Origin: Methylomonas sp.
Lineage (GTDB): Bacteria; Pseudomonadota; Gammaproteobacteria; Methylococcales; Methylomonadaceae
Length of the DNA: 60,717 bases
NCBI GenBank assembly: GCA_002929135.1
Contig: PESC01000042.1
Coordinates: 1 to 60,717, forward strand
Direction of reading: 5' to 3'
Shown: one piece after another, positions 18,853 through 27,537 of the stretch
Layout of the letters: each line of letters starts with the position of its first letter
Position numbering within the stretch: position 1 is the stretch's first letter
The notes under the pieces: generated by a model
What the model saw: the letters and a program-made list of their open reading frames with translations, nothing else
What the model was told of the DNA's origin: nothing
Databases searched by the model: none
Program-made: the position numbers and the translations under genes

Positions 18853-19195
18853 CTATGCGCCCAACAACCGTCTCGCCAGCACCGACTGCATATCACGGCG
18901 CCCGTCAGCCAATCAGGTAGATGATGACCTGGTTGCCCGCAACACGATACATCACCCGATACGGCTTGAAGACGGTCTGGCGGTATTCCTTGATGCCAAG
19001 GCCGACCAGTTCCCTTGGATAACTGCCGCGCTCCTGGAGCTTGGCCAACCCTTCCACAATTGCCACCAACCCATCCAGCACGGCGTTGGCATTGGCCATA
19101 GAATCGAACTCGGCAATGTAGTCGTAAATGGACTCCAAATCCTGCTCCGCACCCTGGGTAAGCACTACCTCGTAGCGACTCGGTCTGCCGACCAT
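18853..19195 (-). pseudogene. RelE/ParE-type toxin, frameshifted near the C terminus
   Basis: The open part (19195 down to 18905, 96 residues) is a RelE/ParE toxin: YEVVLTQGAEQDLESIYDYIAEFDS, LVGLGIKEYRQTVFKPYRVMYRVAGNQVIIYLIG. Homologues continue with IADGRRDMQSLLxRRLL. One extra G (a C at 18909-18910 on the given strand) turns this into a stop; removing it restores ADGRRDMQSVLARRLLGA and a stop at 18853. The lost segment belongs to the conserved end of the toxin, so activity is probably reduced or gone. The start overlaps the antitoxin stop by four bases (ATGA). A sequencing error would also explain the shift. Confidence 0.82.
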
Positions 19196-19470
19196 CAGGT
19201 CGTTGCCTGCTTCGCGCGCAAACGCACCGCCACGTCAGCCACCGGCTTGACCTTGCCTGCTTCCACATCCTGGTTGCCCAGTGCCAGGATTTTCAGCAAG
19301 GCCAGTGTTTCCTGAGTTTCCTCGAACGAGGCCACATCTTGCAGCACAGCCTTGGCCTCACCGTTTTGAGTGATGACCAGGGGTTGGCGCTGTTCAGCGA
19401 TGTAAGACAACACCTCGGCAGCGTTGGCCTTGAGATAGCTGATGGGTTTGATTTGGGATGAGTAATACAT
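19195..19470 (-). CDS. Phd/YefM-type antitoxin
   Basis: A 91-residue antitoxin. MYYSSQIKPISYLKANAAEVLSYIAEQRQPLVITQNGEAKAVLQDVASFEETQETLALLKIL is the Phd/YefM pattern: a DNA-binding N-terminal half, then an acidic toxin-binding helix. The frame is open further upstream, but 19470 matches the family start and has AGGAG eight bases before it. It overlaps the toxin gene by ATGA, the usual co-expression arrangement, and would be expected to repress its own promoter. Since the toxin is frameshifted, the antitoxin may now be free-standing. Confidence 0.88.
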   Translation of the reverse strand: MYYSSQIKPISYLKANAAEVLSYIAEQRQPLVITQNGEAKAVLQDVASFEETQETLALLKILALGNQDVEAGKVKPVADVAVRLRAKQATT

Positions 19471-19586
19471 GGTTTGGCTCCTGATTGATGCGCCAGCCAG
19501 TGAAAGCCGATGTGTTCCTGCTCCAGCCGCAAGCCAGCCTGAATGCGGTTGTCGCGCAGATCGTCGTAGAGTTTTCTGGTTTTTCT

Positions 19587-19612
19587 GGTTCCCACGGTCT
19601 CCGTGGGAATCC
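19587..19612. repeat. short hairpin repeat (GTTCCCACG family)
   Basis: TCCCACGG and CCGTGGGA form an 8-base stem with loop TCT; the full motif is GGTTCCCACGGTCTCCGTGGGAATCC. It resembles a common intergenic hairpin of methylotrophs and other proteobacteria; diverged relatives occur at 22641-22660 and 55801-55860. In the 304-base gap 19471-19774 I see no further gene, only short open frames. Confidence 0.5.
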
Positions 19613-19774
19613 ATACCGAACTTGATACACAGGAGAGCTGAAATCAGTCTTTCATGTAAATCATTGTAATCAAAGCCCTTGACAGGCTTGATTCGTCGCC
19701 TTGCTCAGGCTCATGTGGCATTGGACAAGGCGGGTTTTCATGTATCATGTGCGGCCATTTTTCGCCTCGGCATC

Positions 19775-20758
19775 ATGCGCATCGGCCCTTACACGCTTCC
19801 CAATAATCTGATCCTGGCGCCCATGGCGGGCGTGACGGATTTGCCGTTTCGTCGCCTGTGCGCTCGATTCGGCGCCGGGTTGACGGTGTCTGAGATGGTC
19901 ATCTCGCAAGCGCATTTGCAAACATCGCCCAAGATGCTCAGAAAAATCGAATACGCAGCGGATACGGGCATCCACTCCGTGCAGATATTGGGCACCGAGC
20001 CTAAGCAAATGGCCGATGCGGCGCGTTTGAATCAGGATCGCGGTGCGCAGATCATCGACATCAACATGGGCTGTCCGGCCAAAAAAGTTTGTTCGGTCAT
20101 GGCTGGGTCAGCCTTGTTGCGTGACGAGGCCCGAGTCGAAAGCATACTGGTGGCGGTGGTCAAGGCCGTTCAGGTGCCGGTGACGCTGAAAATCCGTACC
20201 GGCTGGGAGCCTGCGCAGCGCAACGCCGTGCGGATTGCGAACATTGCCCAATCGGCAGGCATTCAGGCGCTGACCATTCATGGCAGAACCCGCGCCTGTC
20301 GCTTCAATGGCCAGGCCGAATACGACACGATCCGCGACGTCAAACACAGCGTTGCCATTCCCGTCATTGCCAATGGCGACATCGACAGCGCCGACAAGGT
20401 GCGAGCGGTGCTAGCCCATACTGGTGCGGATGCCGTGATGATAGGCCGGGCGGCGCAAGGTCGGCCCTGGATTTTCGCCGAATTGTGTCAGGCATTGCCC
20501 GTCGAATCGCCCGCCGTGGCACCGCCGACGCTGACCGAGATACAGACAACGATACGCCAGCATTTGGACGCGCTTTATCATTTTTACGGTAACGACGCCG
20601 GTGTTAAAATCGCTCGCAAACACTTAGGCTGGTACTTCCGGCAACTCGGCGGCATCCCCCCGGATCAAGCACGGCAAATCAATCAGGCCGAACACCCCGC
20701 CCAGCAACTGGCACGGGTGAACGCCTCGTTCCACAATCTGAATTCAAGAGTCGCTTAA
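19775..20758 (+). CDS. dusB: tRNA-dihydrouridine synthase B
   Basis: A 327-residue flavin-dependent Dus enzyme that reduces uridine to dihydrouridine in the tRNA D loop. MRIGPYTLPNNLILAPMAGVTDLPFRRLCARFGAG is the canonical N terminus and sets the start at 19775, although the frame is open earlier. The active-site cysteine lies in NMGCPAKKVC; FMN-binding motifs are TLKIRTGW, LTIHGRTR, PVIANGDI and VMIGRAAQGRPWIF. No strong ribosome site is seen. fis starts at the base after its stop, the classic dusB-fis operon in which fis is expressed from the dusB promoter. Confidence 0.96.
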   Translation: MRIGPYTLPNNLILAPMAGVTDLPFRRLCARFGAGLTVSEMVISQAHLQTSPKMLRKIEYAADTGIHSVQILGTEPKQMADAARLNQDRGAQIIDINMGCPAKKVCSVMAGSALLRDEARVESILVAVVKAVQVPVTLKIRTGWEPAQRNAVRIANIAQSAGIQALTIHGRTRACRFNGQAEYDTIRDVKHSVAIPVIANGDIDSADKVRAVLAHTGADAVMIGRAAQGRPWIFAELCQALPVESPAVAPPTLTEIQTTIRQHLDALYHFYGNDAGVKIARKHLGWYFRQLGGIPPDQARQINQAEHPAQQLARVNASFHNLNSRVA

Positions 20759-21022
20759 ATGGACAACAAGACACTCGATAGCTCCCACAGTAGCGGCCTG
20801 ACATTGGCGCACCATGTTCGTCAATGTCTCGATGACTATTTTGCGCATCTGGACGGACACGAACCAGCCAATTTGTATGAGCTGGTGCTGAATGAGGTCG
20901 AAAAACCCTTGATCGAAATCGTGCTGAAACAGGCCCATTTCAATCAGAGCCGGGCAGCAGAGATTCTGGGTATCAGCCGTAGCACCTTGCGCAAGAAAAT
21001 CGCGCTATTCGGCATTGGTTGA
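20759..21022 (+). CDS. fis: Fis-family nucleoid/transcription factor
   Basis: An 87-residue Fis. The core region [49 protein letters not shown] contains the four helices with the C-terminal helix-turn-helix ([20 protein letters not shown]). It is shorter at the N terminus than E. coli Fis, as in many other gammaproteobacteria. It follows dusB with no gap and precedes purH by 29 bases. Confidence 0.95.
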   Translation: MDNKTLDSSHSSGLTLAHHVRQCLDDYFAHLDGHEPANLYELVLNEVEKPLIEIVLKQAHFNQSRAAEILGISRSTLRKKIALFGIG

Positions 21023-21051
21023 TTTTTCATCGTTTGTTTTTTGAGGTTGAC

Positions 21052-22611
21052 ATGAACAAAAATGTGACGCGCGCCTTGGTCAGTGTGTCGGACAAAACCG
21101 GGGTACTGGCATTTTGCCAGGCGCTGCAAGCACTAGGCATCGAACTGCTGTCGACCGGCGGCACTGCGAAATTGCTGGCCCAGCATCAGGTTCCGGTCAC
21201 TGAGGTTGCCGATTACACCGGGTTTCCGGAAATGATGGATGGCCGGGTGAAAACCCTGCATCCGAAGGTTCACGGCGGCATTTTGGGGCGACGCGGCACC
21301 GATGACGATGTCATGGCCGAGCACGGCATCCAGCCGATCGACATGGTAGTCGTCAATCTGTATCCATTCGAACAAACTGTGGCCCATCCCGATTGCGACC
21401 TGGCAAGCGCCATCGAAAACATCGACATCGGCGGGCCGACCATGCTGCGGGCTGCCGCCAAGAACCACGCCGATGTCGCCGTCATCGTCGATCCCGCCGA
21501 TTACGATGCCGTACTGGCCGAATTGCAGGCCAATCAAACGGCTTTGAGCCACGATACCCGTTTCAGGCTGGCCCTGAAAAGTTTCGAGCATACCGCGCGT
21601 TACGACACTGCCATTGCTGCTTACCTGAGCAAAACCGTCGAGGCCGGTTTTCCGCAAACCCTCAATCTGCAATTCCATCGTCTGCAAGCCATGCGCTACG
21701 GCGAAAATCCGCATCAGAACGCAGCGTTTTATACCGAGAAACAGCCACCGGTCGGCACGATTGCCGCTGCACGCCAATTGCAGGGCAAGGAGCTGTCGTT
21801 CAACAACATCGCCGATGCCGACGCCGCGCTGGAATGCGTCAAGGCATTCGCTGCCCGACCAGCCTGCGTTATCGTCAAACACGCCAACCCCTGCGGCGTG
21901 GCGGTGGCCGATACGCTTTTCGACGCTTACGACCGCGCCCATGCCACCGACCCCACCTCGGCATTTGGCGGCATCATCGCCTTCAACCGCGAACTCGACG
22001 AACAAACCGCTAACGAAATTGCTACCCGGCAATTCGTCGAGGTCATCATCGCGCCTGCCGTTTCAGCGGCAGCAAAACAGGCGCTGGCCAAAAAACACAA
22101 TGTTCGGTTACTGGAATGCGGATTTTGGACGGATGCCAACGCGGCCGCACTGGATTTCAGGCGTGTCGGCGGTGGCCTGCTGGTTCAGGATAAAGATAGC
22201 GGGCACATCGGTGTCGCCGACATCAAGGTGGTCAGCAAACGCACCCCCAGCGAGCAGGAAATGGCCGACTTGCTGTTTGTCTGGACAGTGGCCAAGTTCG
22301 TCAAATCCAACGCCATCGTTTACGGCAGGGATGGTCGCACCATCGGTGTCGGCGCCGGACAGATGAGCCGGGTGTATTCGGCGAAGATCGCCGGTATCAA
22401 GGCGGCTGATGAAGGTTTGATCGTGCCGGGTTCGGTGATGGCGTCCGATGCCTTCTTCCCGTTCCGCGATGGTATCGACGCCGCTGCGGCAGCCGGCATC
22501 ACCGCCGTCATTCACCCCGGCGGCTCAGTGCGCGACGCCGAGGTCATCGCAGCAGCCGACGAACACGGCATCGCCATGGTGTTGACCGGCATGCGCCATT
22601 TCCGTCATTGA
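21052..22611 (+). CDS. purH: bifunctional AICAR transformylase/IMP cyclohydrolase
   Basis: A 519-residue PurH catalysing the last two steps of IMP synthesis. The N-terminal cyclohydrolase domain has [22 protein letters not shown] and the [15 protein letters not shown] segment; the transformylase domain has [73 protein letters not shown] and the C terminus [36 protein letters not shown] 21052 is chosen over an upstream in-frame start because GAGG lies about six bases before it and the protein begins as in homologues. Confidence 0.97.
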   Translation: MNKNVTRALVSVSDKTGVLAFCQALQALGIELLSTGGTAKLLAQHQVPVTEVADYTGFPEMMDGRVKTLHPKVHGGILGRRGTDDDVMAEHGIQPIDMVVVNLYPFEQTVAHPDCDLASAIENIDIGGPTMLRAAAKNHADVAVIVDPADYDAVLAELQANQTALSHDTRFRLALKSFEHTARYDTAIAAYLSKTVEAGFPQTLNLQFHRLQAMRYGENPHQNAAFYTEKQPPVGTIAAARQLQGKELSFNNIADADAALECVKAFAARPACVIVKHANPCGVAVADTLFDAYDRAHATDPTSAFGGIIAFNRELDEQTANEIATRQFVEVIIAPAVSAAAKQALAKKHNVRLLECGFWTDANAAALDFRRVGGGLLVQDKDSGHIGVADIKVVSKRTPSEQEMADLLFVWTVAKFVKSNAIVYGRDGRTIGVGAGQMSRVYSAKIAGIKAADEGLIVPGSVMASDAFFPFRDGIDAAAAAGITAVIHPGGSVRDAEVIAAADEHGIAMVLTGMRHFRH

Positions 22612-22640
22612 CGCAATCTGATCGTGTAAAGGTTCGGCTC

Positions 22641-22660
22641 GCAGAGCGTGGAAATGAGAA
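22641..22660. repeat. fragment of the GTTCCCACG-type repeat
   Basis: GCAGAGCGTGGAAATGAGAA is nearly identical to 55840-55859 (GCAGAGCGTGGAAACGAGAA, one difference). Both lie between genes, and only the second keeps an opposing arm. Confidence 0.4.
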
Positions 22661-22771
22661 AACGCCGACAGCCTTTTCTGGCTCGGATGGACGGTAACGC
22701 TTGATCTGGCCGTTCACTCATATCGAATTCAGACAAACGGCTGACGTAGCCTGGATCATCAAACAGGCGAT

Positions 22772-23686
22772 ATGAATTTGCATCCGCGCCTGTTGGCCTT
22801 CGAGGCCGGACTGGCGCCCAGTCCTGTCGTGACCATAGACGACCCGGAACTGGCCGGTTTCGGGGTCGAGCTTTCGATCAAGCGCGACGATTTGCTGCAC
22901 GCTGTCGTGTCCGGCAACAAATGGCGCAAGCTCAAGTACATTCTCGATCACGCTCTGACCATAGGTGCCGATACCTTGGTCAGCATGGGCGGCAGCCATT
23001 CCAATCATCTGCATGCATTGGCCTATGTTGGCCGCTGTCTGGGGCTGAAAACCGCCGCCTTCGTTCGAGGCGAACCGCCTCAAATACTCTGCCCGACGTT
23101 GCGCGATGTGGTGGCATTCGGCATGACGCTGCATTTCGTGTCACGCGAACACTACCGTGCGCTGCGGCAGTATCGCGCACACGATGCACTGCCGGGCCTG
23201 CAAGCCGGGCAGTACTGGGTGCCGGAAGGCGGCGCGTTGCCGCTGGCGCTGAACGGGGTAGGCGATATGGCTGTTGATATCGAGGGACGGGCGGATGTCG
23301 TGGCGCTTGCCTGCGGTACGGCGACGACGCTGGCCGGACTGGTTGCGGCGCTGGATGAGAGAACCCGCGTCATCGGCATTGCCGCCTTGAAAGGCGCGGC
23401 ATTTCTGAACCAGGATGTCGAACGCTTGCTGGCCGGTCATGGCCGTCCGCAACCCGAGTGGCGCATCGCGCTGGACTATCATCACGGTGGCTTCGGCAAA
23501 ACCTCGCTGCCGCTGCGGCATTTCATCGACCACTTTCAACAGGCGCACAGCATTCCGTTGGACGCGGTTTACACCGGCAAAGCCTTGTACGCGGTTTACG
23601 ACCTGATACGGCGTCGTTGTTTTGCACCCGGCCAGCGTATTCTGGTCATTCACACCGGCGGATTGCAGGGCACTCGAACGGTTTGA
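22772..23686 (+). CDS. PLP-dependent enzyme, ACC deaminase/D-cysteine desulfhydrase family
   Basis: A 304-residue fold-type II PLP enzyme. Lys50 in SIKRDDLLHAVVSGNKWRKLKY is the expected Schiff-base lysine; MGGSHSNHLHALAYVGRCLGL and EGGALPLALNGVGDMA with ACGTATTLAGL make the phosphate-binding pocket. The family includes ACC deaminase and D-cysteine desulfhydrase; the SGNK...SHSN...CGTATT pattern alone does not separate them, and this shorter form is often left unassigned. A TATAAT sequence after the stop (23692) may belong to the next gene. Nothing nearby specifies its substrate. Confidence 0.82.
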   Translation: MNLHPRLLAFEAGLAPSPVVTIDDPELAGFGVELSIKRDDLLHAVVSGNKWRKLKYILDHALTIGADTLVSMGGSHSNHLHALAYVGRCLGLKTAAFVRGEPPQILCPTLRDVVAFGMTLHFVSREHYRALRQYRAHDALPGLQAGQYWVPEGGALPLALNGVGDMAVDIEGRADVVALACGTATTLAGLVAALDERTRVIGIAALKGAAFLNQDVERLLAGHGRPQPEWRIALDYHHGGFGKTSLPLRHFIDHFQQAHSIPLDAVYTGKALYAVYDLIRRRCFAPGQRILVIHTGGLQGTRTV

Positions 23687-23835
23687 CAGCGTATAATCCC
23701 CCCGCGCTCAAGAGGGTCATGACAGGTTTGTGGCTGTCGACACCGGCGCAAACGAGGACGAGTGCCCAACCGATTCATCCGCATCGCAACGGCACCCCCG
23801 TCTTCTCTCGATAATTATGAAAATGGAGGTGTGCC

Positions 23836-24228
23836 ATGTTGGCCAAAATCGCAGTTGCCGATTATATGTCGACCCATATCGTCAAGGTTTCACCGGATAC
23901 CGACGTATCGAAGGCAATAGCTTCATTGCTGAGTCATAAGATCACCAGTATGCCGGTCGTCGATTCGCGCGGAAAACTGGTGGGGCTGTTCTCCGAGAAG
24001 GATGGTATTCGCATCGTCGTCGAATCGGCCTACAACCAAAGCATGCCGGGTACCGTGGACGAATTCATGACCCGGAACCCCGTCGTCGTCAATGCCGAAG
24101 ACAGCCTGATCGATGTCGCCAGCAAGTTCGAAAATTCGCTGTTGCGCAGCTTTCCGGTATTTCAGAGCGGCGAACTGGTGGGCATGATTAGCCGGATCGA
24201 TGTGTTGCGCGCCTTGCTGGCGATCTGA
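23836..24228 (+). CDS. CBS-domain pair protein
   Basis: A 130-residue protein made almost entirely of two CBS motifs: VADYMSTHIVKVSPDTDVSKAIASLLSHKITSMPVVDSRGKLVGLFSEKD and VDEFMTRNPVVVNAEDSLIDVASKFENSLLRSFPVFQSGELVGMISRIDVL. Such Bateman modules bind adenosyl ligands (AMP, ATP, SAM) and regulate partners; no fused effector is present. A strong GGAGGT lies eight bases before the start. Confidence 0.9.
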   Translation: MLAKIAVADYMSTHIVKVSPDTDVSKAIASLLSHKITSMPVVDSRGKLVGLFSEKDGIRIVVESAYNQSMPGTVDEFMTRNPVVVNAEDSLIDVASKFENSLLRSFPVFQSGELVGMISRIDVLRALLAI

Positions 24229-24330
24229 AATATTGCTTAGTCCCACATTACGCTCAAGCGGGGCGCGCTAAAAATGGTGCGCTCCTTGGCTCGTGTTTAG
24301 TTCCGCACGATCACTCGACATGAAGTCCGC

Positions 24331-25743
24331 ATGATCTTCAGGAGGCGACGACTCATCGTTCGATCGCTCGCTGTCGTCGTTCTAGGTGCGCTCAGCTTCG
24401 GCGGCTGGCTCTTGCACGACACGCTCGTCGTCGGTGTAGGCTACAAGGCCAAAATGCTTTGCTCGGGCGTTTTCGTTTCCAGGCTCGATCCTGAAGCCGT
24501 TCTCACCGACCTTCACGCCGAGGATCTCGGCGCCCTGCGGCACATCGATGCCTCGATTGATCGGGGTGCCGAAGCAGTGACCGCAAGCTTCCTGGGCACT
24601 GTCAGACGCCGAGCGGTTTACCGCAACGGCTTGGGATGTACCCTCGTTCTGGATGGCCTGATCCCGCCCGCGCTGCCAGATAACCAGTCGACCCGCGAGC
24701 CAGCCGCAGCAGTAGCGCCGCTGCGGCGAGCAGTTGAGCAGCGAACCCAAGACGGTGTCGGGGACGCCTCTCTCGGAAACGTTCAGGCCGCCGTCAACCG
24801 GGCATTTGCTGAACCGGATCCGCAGCATCTACGGCGTACGCTCGCGGTGGTTGTCGTGCATCGTGGGCAGATTGTCGCGGAGCAGTACGCTCCAGGCATC
24901 AGTCCCGACACGCCGCTTGCCGGTTGGTCGATGACGAAGAGCGTCATGAATGCTCTAATCGGTATTCTGGTACGCGACGGCGTGCTTGCGCTTGGATTGC
25001 CTGTTCCAGTGCCTGAATGGCAGCACGCCGGTGATCCAAGAGCCGCCATCACGCTTGACCAGTTGTTACGAATGAGCAGTGGGTTGCGCTTCGACGAGGG
25101 AATGGTGAGTCCAAGCTCGGATGTCATGCAGATGTTGTTCGGAGCCGGTGATGTCGCGGCATTTGCGGTGAACAAGGAGCTTGCATCCGCTCCCGGTACG
25201 ACGTGGGAGTACGCGAGCGGCACGAGCAACATACTCGCCCGGATAATCCGGAAGGTACTGCGCGATCAGTCGGCTTACCTGACTTTTCCTCGACGTGCCT
25301 TGTTCGATCGGATCGGCATGTTGAGCGCCACGCTCGAAACCGACGCAGCGGGCACATTCGTGGGCTCCTCGTACATGTACGCGACGGCTCGGGACTGGGC
25401 ACGCTTCGGGATATTGTACTTGCAGGACGGTGTGTGGAACGGAGAACGGATACTTCCCGAAGGCTGGGTCGCGTACACGACATCCCCCGCTCCGGCGGAC
25501 GACCAAGGGCGCTACGGCGCTCACTTTTGGCTTCGGGTGCCGGATGATTATGCAGGAACAGACGCTCACCTTCCGGTGCAGGCCTTTCATGCCGCTGGGC
25601 ACGAAGCGCAGTTCGTCACCATCGTGCCATCACATGAGTTGGTTATCGTTCGCTTGGGCCGCACACGGTATCCGCAAGCGTGGGATCATCCCGCTTTTGT
25701 TCGTGATGTTGTAGAGAGCAAAGCAGGATTCCGTCACAAATAA
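24331..25743 (+). CDS. serine hydrolase, beta-lactamase/AmpC-like fold
   Basis: A 470-residue membrane-anchored hydrolase of the class C beta-lactamase/penicillin-binding superfamily. One N-terminal helix (12-32) precedes a long linker; the catalytic Ser200 and Lys203 are in WSMTKS, Tyr294 is in WEYASGTSN, and HAAGH (His420) takes the place of the KTG box. It is most like the 6-aminohexanoate-dimer hydrolase/esterase group. Codon choice looks different from neighbours (more even use of third positions), suggesting acquisition. The last residues GFRHK and the stop are encoded by the left end of an inverted-repeat element (25725-25822), so the native C terminus has been replaced. Confidence 0.82.
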   Translation: MIFRRRRLIVRSLAVVVLGALSFGGWLLHDTLVVGVGYKAKMLCSGVFVSRLDPEAVLTDLHAEDLGALRHIDASIDRGAEAVTASFLGTVRRRAVYRNGLGCTLVLDGLIPPALPDNQSTREPAAAVAPLRRAVEQRTQDGVGDASLGNVQAAVNRAFAEPDPQHLRRTLAVVVVHRGQIVAEQYAPGISPDTPLAGWSMTKSVMNALIGILVRDGVLALGLPVPVPEWQHAGDPRAAITLDQLLRMSSGLRFDEGMVSPSSDVMQMLFGAGDVAAFAVNKELASAPGTTWEYASGTSNILARIIRKVLRDQSAYLTFPRRALFDRIGMLSATLETDAAGTFVGSSYMYATARDWARFGILYLQDGVWNGERILPEGWVAYTTSPAPADDQGRYGAHFWLRVPDDYAGTDAHLPVQAFHAAGHEAQFVTIVPSHELVIVRLGRTRYPQAWDHPAFVRDVVESKAGFRHK

Positions 25744-25822
25744 CTTCCTTATTTTCCCCTCACCCCGGCCCTCTCCTGTGGGCGAGGGAGAGCAATGTGG
25801 AAGTTATTTGTGACCATATCCT
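25725..25822. mobile_element. MITE-like element, family A, copy 1
   Basis: Terminal inverted repeats of 24 bases with three mismatches: AGGATTCCGTCACAAATAACTTCC at the left end and the inverted AGGATATGGTCACAAATAACTTCC at the right. A second copy lies at 49711-49825. The core contains CCCCTCACCCCGG and GGCGAGGGAGA. No coding capacity. It supplies the stop codon of the serine hydrolase gene. Confidence 0.82.
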
Positions 25823-25960
25823 GAGTCTTGGCCGGTGAGGCGAACTCGGCTCATCGGATCGGTTTGCTTTGAAGAAAAACTGGTAATGCTTGCTGGGACT
25901 GCCAGTCGAAAGATAACACCTGAATCTGTGACTAAACGGCTATTCAACTCCGGCTTTATG

Positions 25961-26953
25961 TCATCGATTCTGTCGCATCGATTGAATGTACGGCACGAAG
26001 CTCCGGCGTATGGCCTGGGCTTTGTGGCTTGCGCACAGTGCGCTGCCGATAACCGATGCCTTGCAGCGTATGTCGAGAAATATCTGCTGTTGATGCTGGT
26101 TGCCAATCAAAGACAGCGACAGACTCATGTCGTCGTCGGTTAGCGGAGCTGCTCTGACGATGAGGCTGTCGGTTTCCACGTCTTTTGCGGTCGTGGCGTG
26201 TTGGTCGACGAATCCGGCGGCAATTTTCCAGGCTTGCTGGCAGTCGTCGGCGTTCTTGCACAGATAAAGGCCGATCGCGTCGTCGGCTGCGGTGTTGCTT
26301 GATTTGTCGGTAGATGTATTGCCTGCTTCGCTACCTTGCGTCAAAAACTGAAAACGCGCGATGTCGGCCTTGAAATCGGCTTCGTAGCGTTCGCGCTCCC
26401 ATTGATTGCGCTGGATCGTTTGTTTGACGGCATCGGTTTGCCGCTTGCTGGCATCTATGTCGCTCAACAGTTTTGCCGGAACGGTCTTGCCGTTGCGTTC
26501 GAAATCGGCGGCCTGTTGTTGCTGGCTGCGTAATTGTTTGTCCAGCAATTGCAGATTACCCTCGTGCAGTTTTCTGTCGGCATCGAATCCTTGCCGTTTT
26601 TTATCGAAGGCGGTTTGCATGTCGTCGAGGCTGCGATAGGTTGAAAGCAGTACCTTGTCTTCCGCCGATTGTTTGACAATGAGTTTTTCCTGGTGTTTGT
26701 GCAAGGCATCCAGGCGTTTTTGCTGTTCAAGCTCTTCGATCGTTTTGGCTTTTTCGACGCTGTCGACTACCCGCGCCTTGTTGCTGAGGGTTTCACGCTT
26801 GTGCTGAACCTGATCGGGCGGCACCACATCGGAGAAGAACACATTGCCCTGCTCATCAACCCAGCGGTACATTTTCCTGGCATGTGCCGTACCGCCGCCA
26901 AACAGCAGGGCTATCGATAAGGCAAGCCATGCAACTCCCGGCAATCGACGCAT
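25961..26953 (-). CDS. exported DUF4124 protein with coiled coil
   Basis: A 330-residue protein. A signal peptide (MRRLPGVAWLALSIALLFGGGTAHA) is followed directly by the DUF4124 motif KMYRWVDEQGNVFFSDVVPPDQ, then a charged Gln/Lys/Glu-rich region (about 60-215) likely to form coiled coils, and a C-terminal domain with paired cysteines (YLCKNADDCQQAWK; DIRCKASVIGSALCASHKAQ). Function unknown. The start is set by the signal peptide; the gene begins two bases after the yggT stop, in an operon with proC and yggT. Confidence 0.78.
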   Translation of the reverse strand: MRRLPGVAWLALSIALLFGGGTAHARKMYRWVDEQGNVFFSDVVPPDQVQHKRETLSNKARVVDSVEKAKTIEELEQQKRLDALHKHQEKLIVKQSAEDKVLLSTYRSLDDMQTAFDKKRQGFDADRKLHEGNLQLLDKQLRSQQQQAADFERNGKTVPAKLLSDIDASKRQTDAVKQTIQRNQWERERYEADFKADIARFQFLTQGSEAGNTSTDKSSNTAADDAIGLYLCKNADDCQQAWKIAAGFVDQHATTAKDVETDSLIVRAAPLTDDDMSLSLSLIGNQHQQQIFLDIRCKASVIGSALCASHKAQAIRRSFVPYIQSMRQNR

Positions 26954-26955
26954 AA

Positions 26956-27537
26956 TCAAATCGTGCTCAGCAGGCTCACCAGTTGCTGCAAGGGCGGCAA
27001 AATCATCATTTTGGCAAGCTGCAACAGAAGCAATGCAATCAGGGGAGACAGGTCTATGCCGCCAATATCGGGCAGCAACCGTCGGCATACGTTCAGCACA
27101 GGCTCGGTCAGGCTGTAGAGTATCGACGCAGCCGAGCCATAACTGCCTGCCGCAAACCAGCTCAGGATGGCTCCGGCGAAAATGGCATAAATGAAAATGT
27201 CGATGACCATTTCCAGAATGTCGCTGAAGGACAGCAGCAGCAAGGCAGGGAAGCCGAGCGAGACACCCTTGATGGCAAGAATCGTCACATTGGCCATGGC
27301 CTGTAACACCAGTGCAAGCACCAGTGACGAGGTGTCGATGCGGCCCATTGCCGGGATGAATCGCCGCATCCAGCGCAGCGGCGGATGGGTGATTTTGAGC
27401 AGAAACTGGGAAACTGGGTTGTAAAAATCTGCCTGTGTCCACTGCAGCAGAAAGCGCAGCAATACAGCCAGTACATACAGGGAAAACAGGGTGTCTATCA
27501 GAAACACCAACGGGTTGGTAACGTAATTGGTGCCCAT
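26956..27537 (-). CDS. yggT: YggT family membrane protein
   Basis: A 193-residue protein made of two copies of the YggT unit, each a pair of membrane helices: FLIDTLFSLYVLAVLLRFLLQWTQADFYNPVSQFLLKITHPPLRWMRRFIP and IFIYAIFAGAILSWFAAGSYGSAASILYSLTEPVLNVCRRLLPDIGGIDLSPLIALLLLQ. YggT proteins often follow proC and relate to cell-division factor SepF/YlmG in other bacteria; the bacterial role remains vague. Its start overlaps the proC stop by one base. Confidence 0.9.
   Translation of the reverse strand: MGTNYVTNPLVFLIDTLFSLYVLAVLLRFLLQWTQADFYNPVSQFLLKITHPPLRWMRRFIPAMGRIDTSSLVLALVLQAMANVTILAIKGVSLGFPALLLLSFSDILEMVIDIFIYAIFAGAILSWFAAGSYGSAASILYSLTEPVLNVCRRLLPDIGGIDLSPLIALLLLQLAKMMILPPLQQLVSLLSTI

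Noticed and set aside
19471-19630. Open frames upstream of the antitoxin (for example one containing RKLYDDLRDNRIQAGLRLEQEH)
   Set aside because: Short, overlapping a hairpin repeat, no start with a ribosome site and no recognised family; could be a remnant but not supportable.
24262-24285. GCGCGCTAAAAATGGTGCGC as an NtrC-type site
   Set aside because: One half fits GGTGC, the other does not; no nitrogen gene is nearby.
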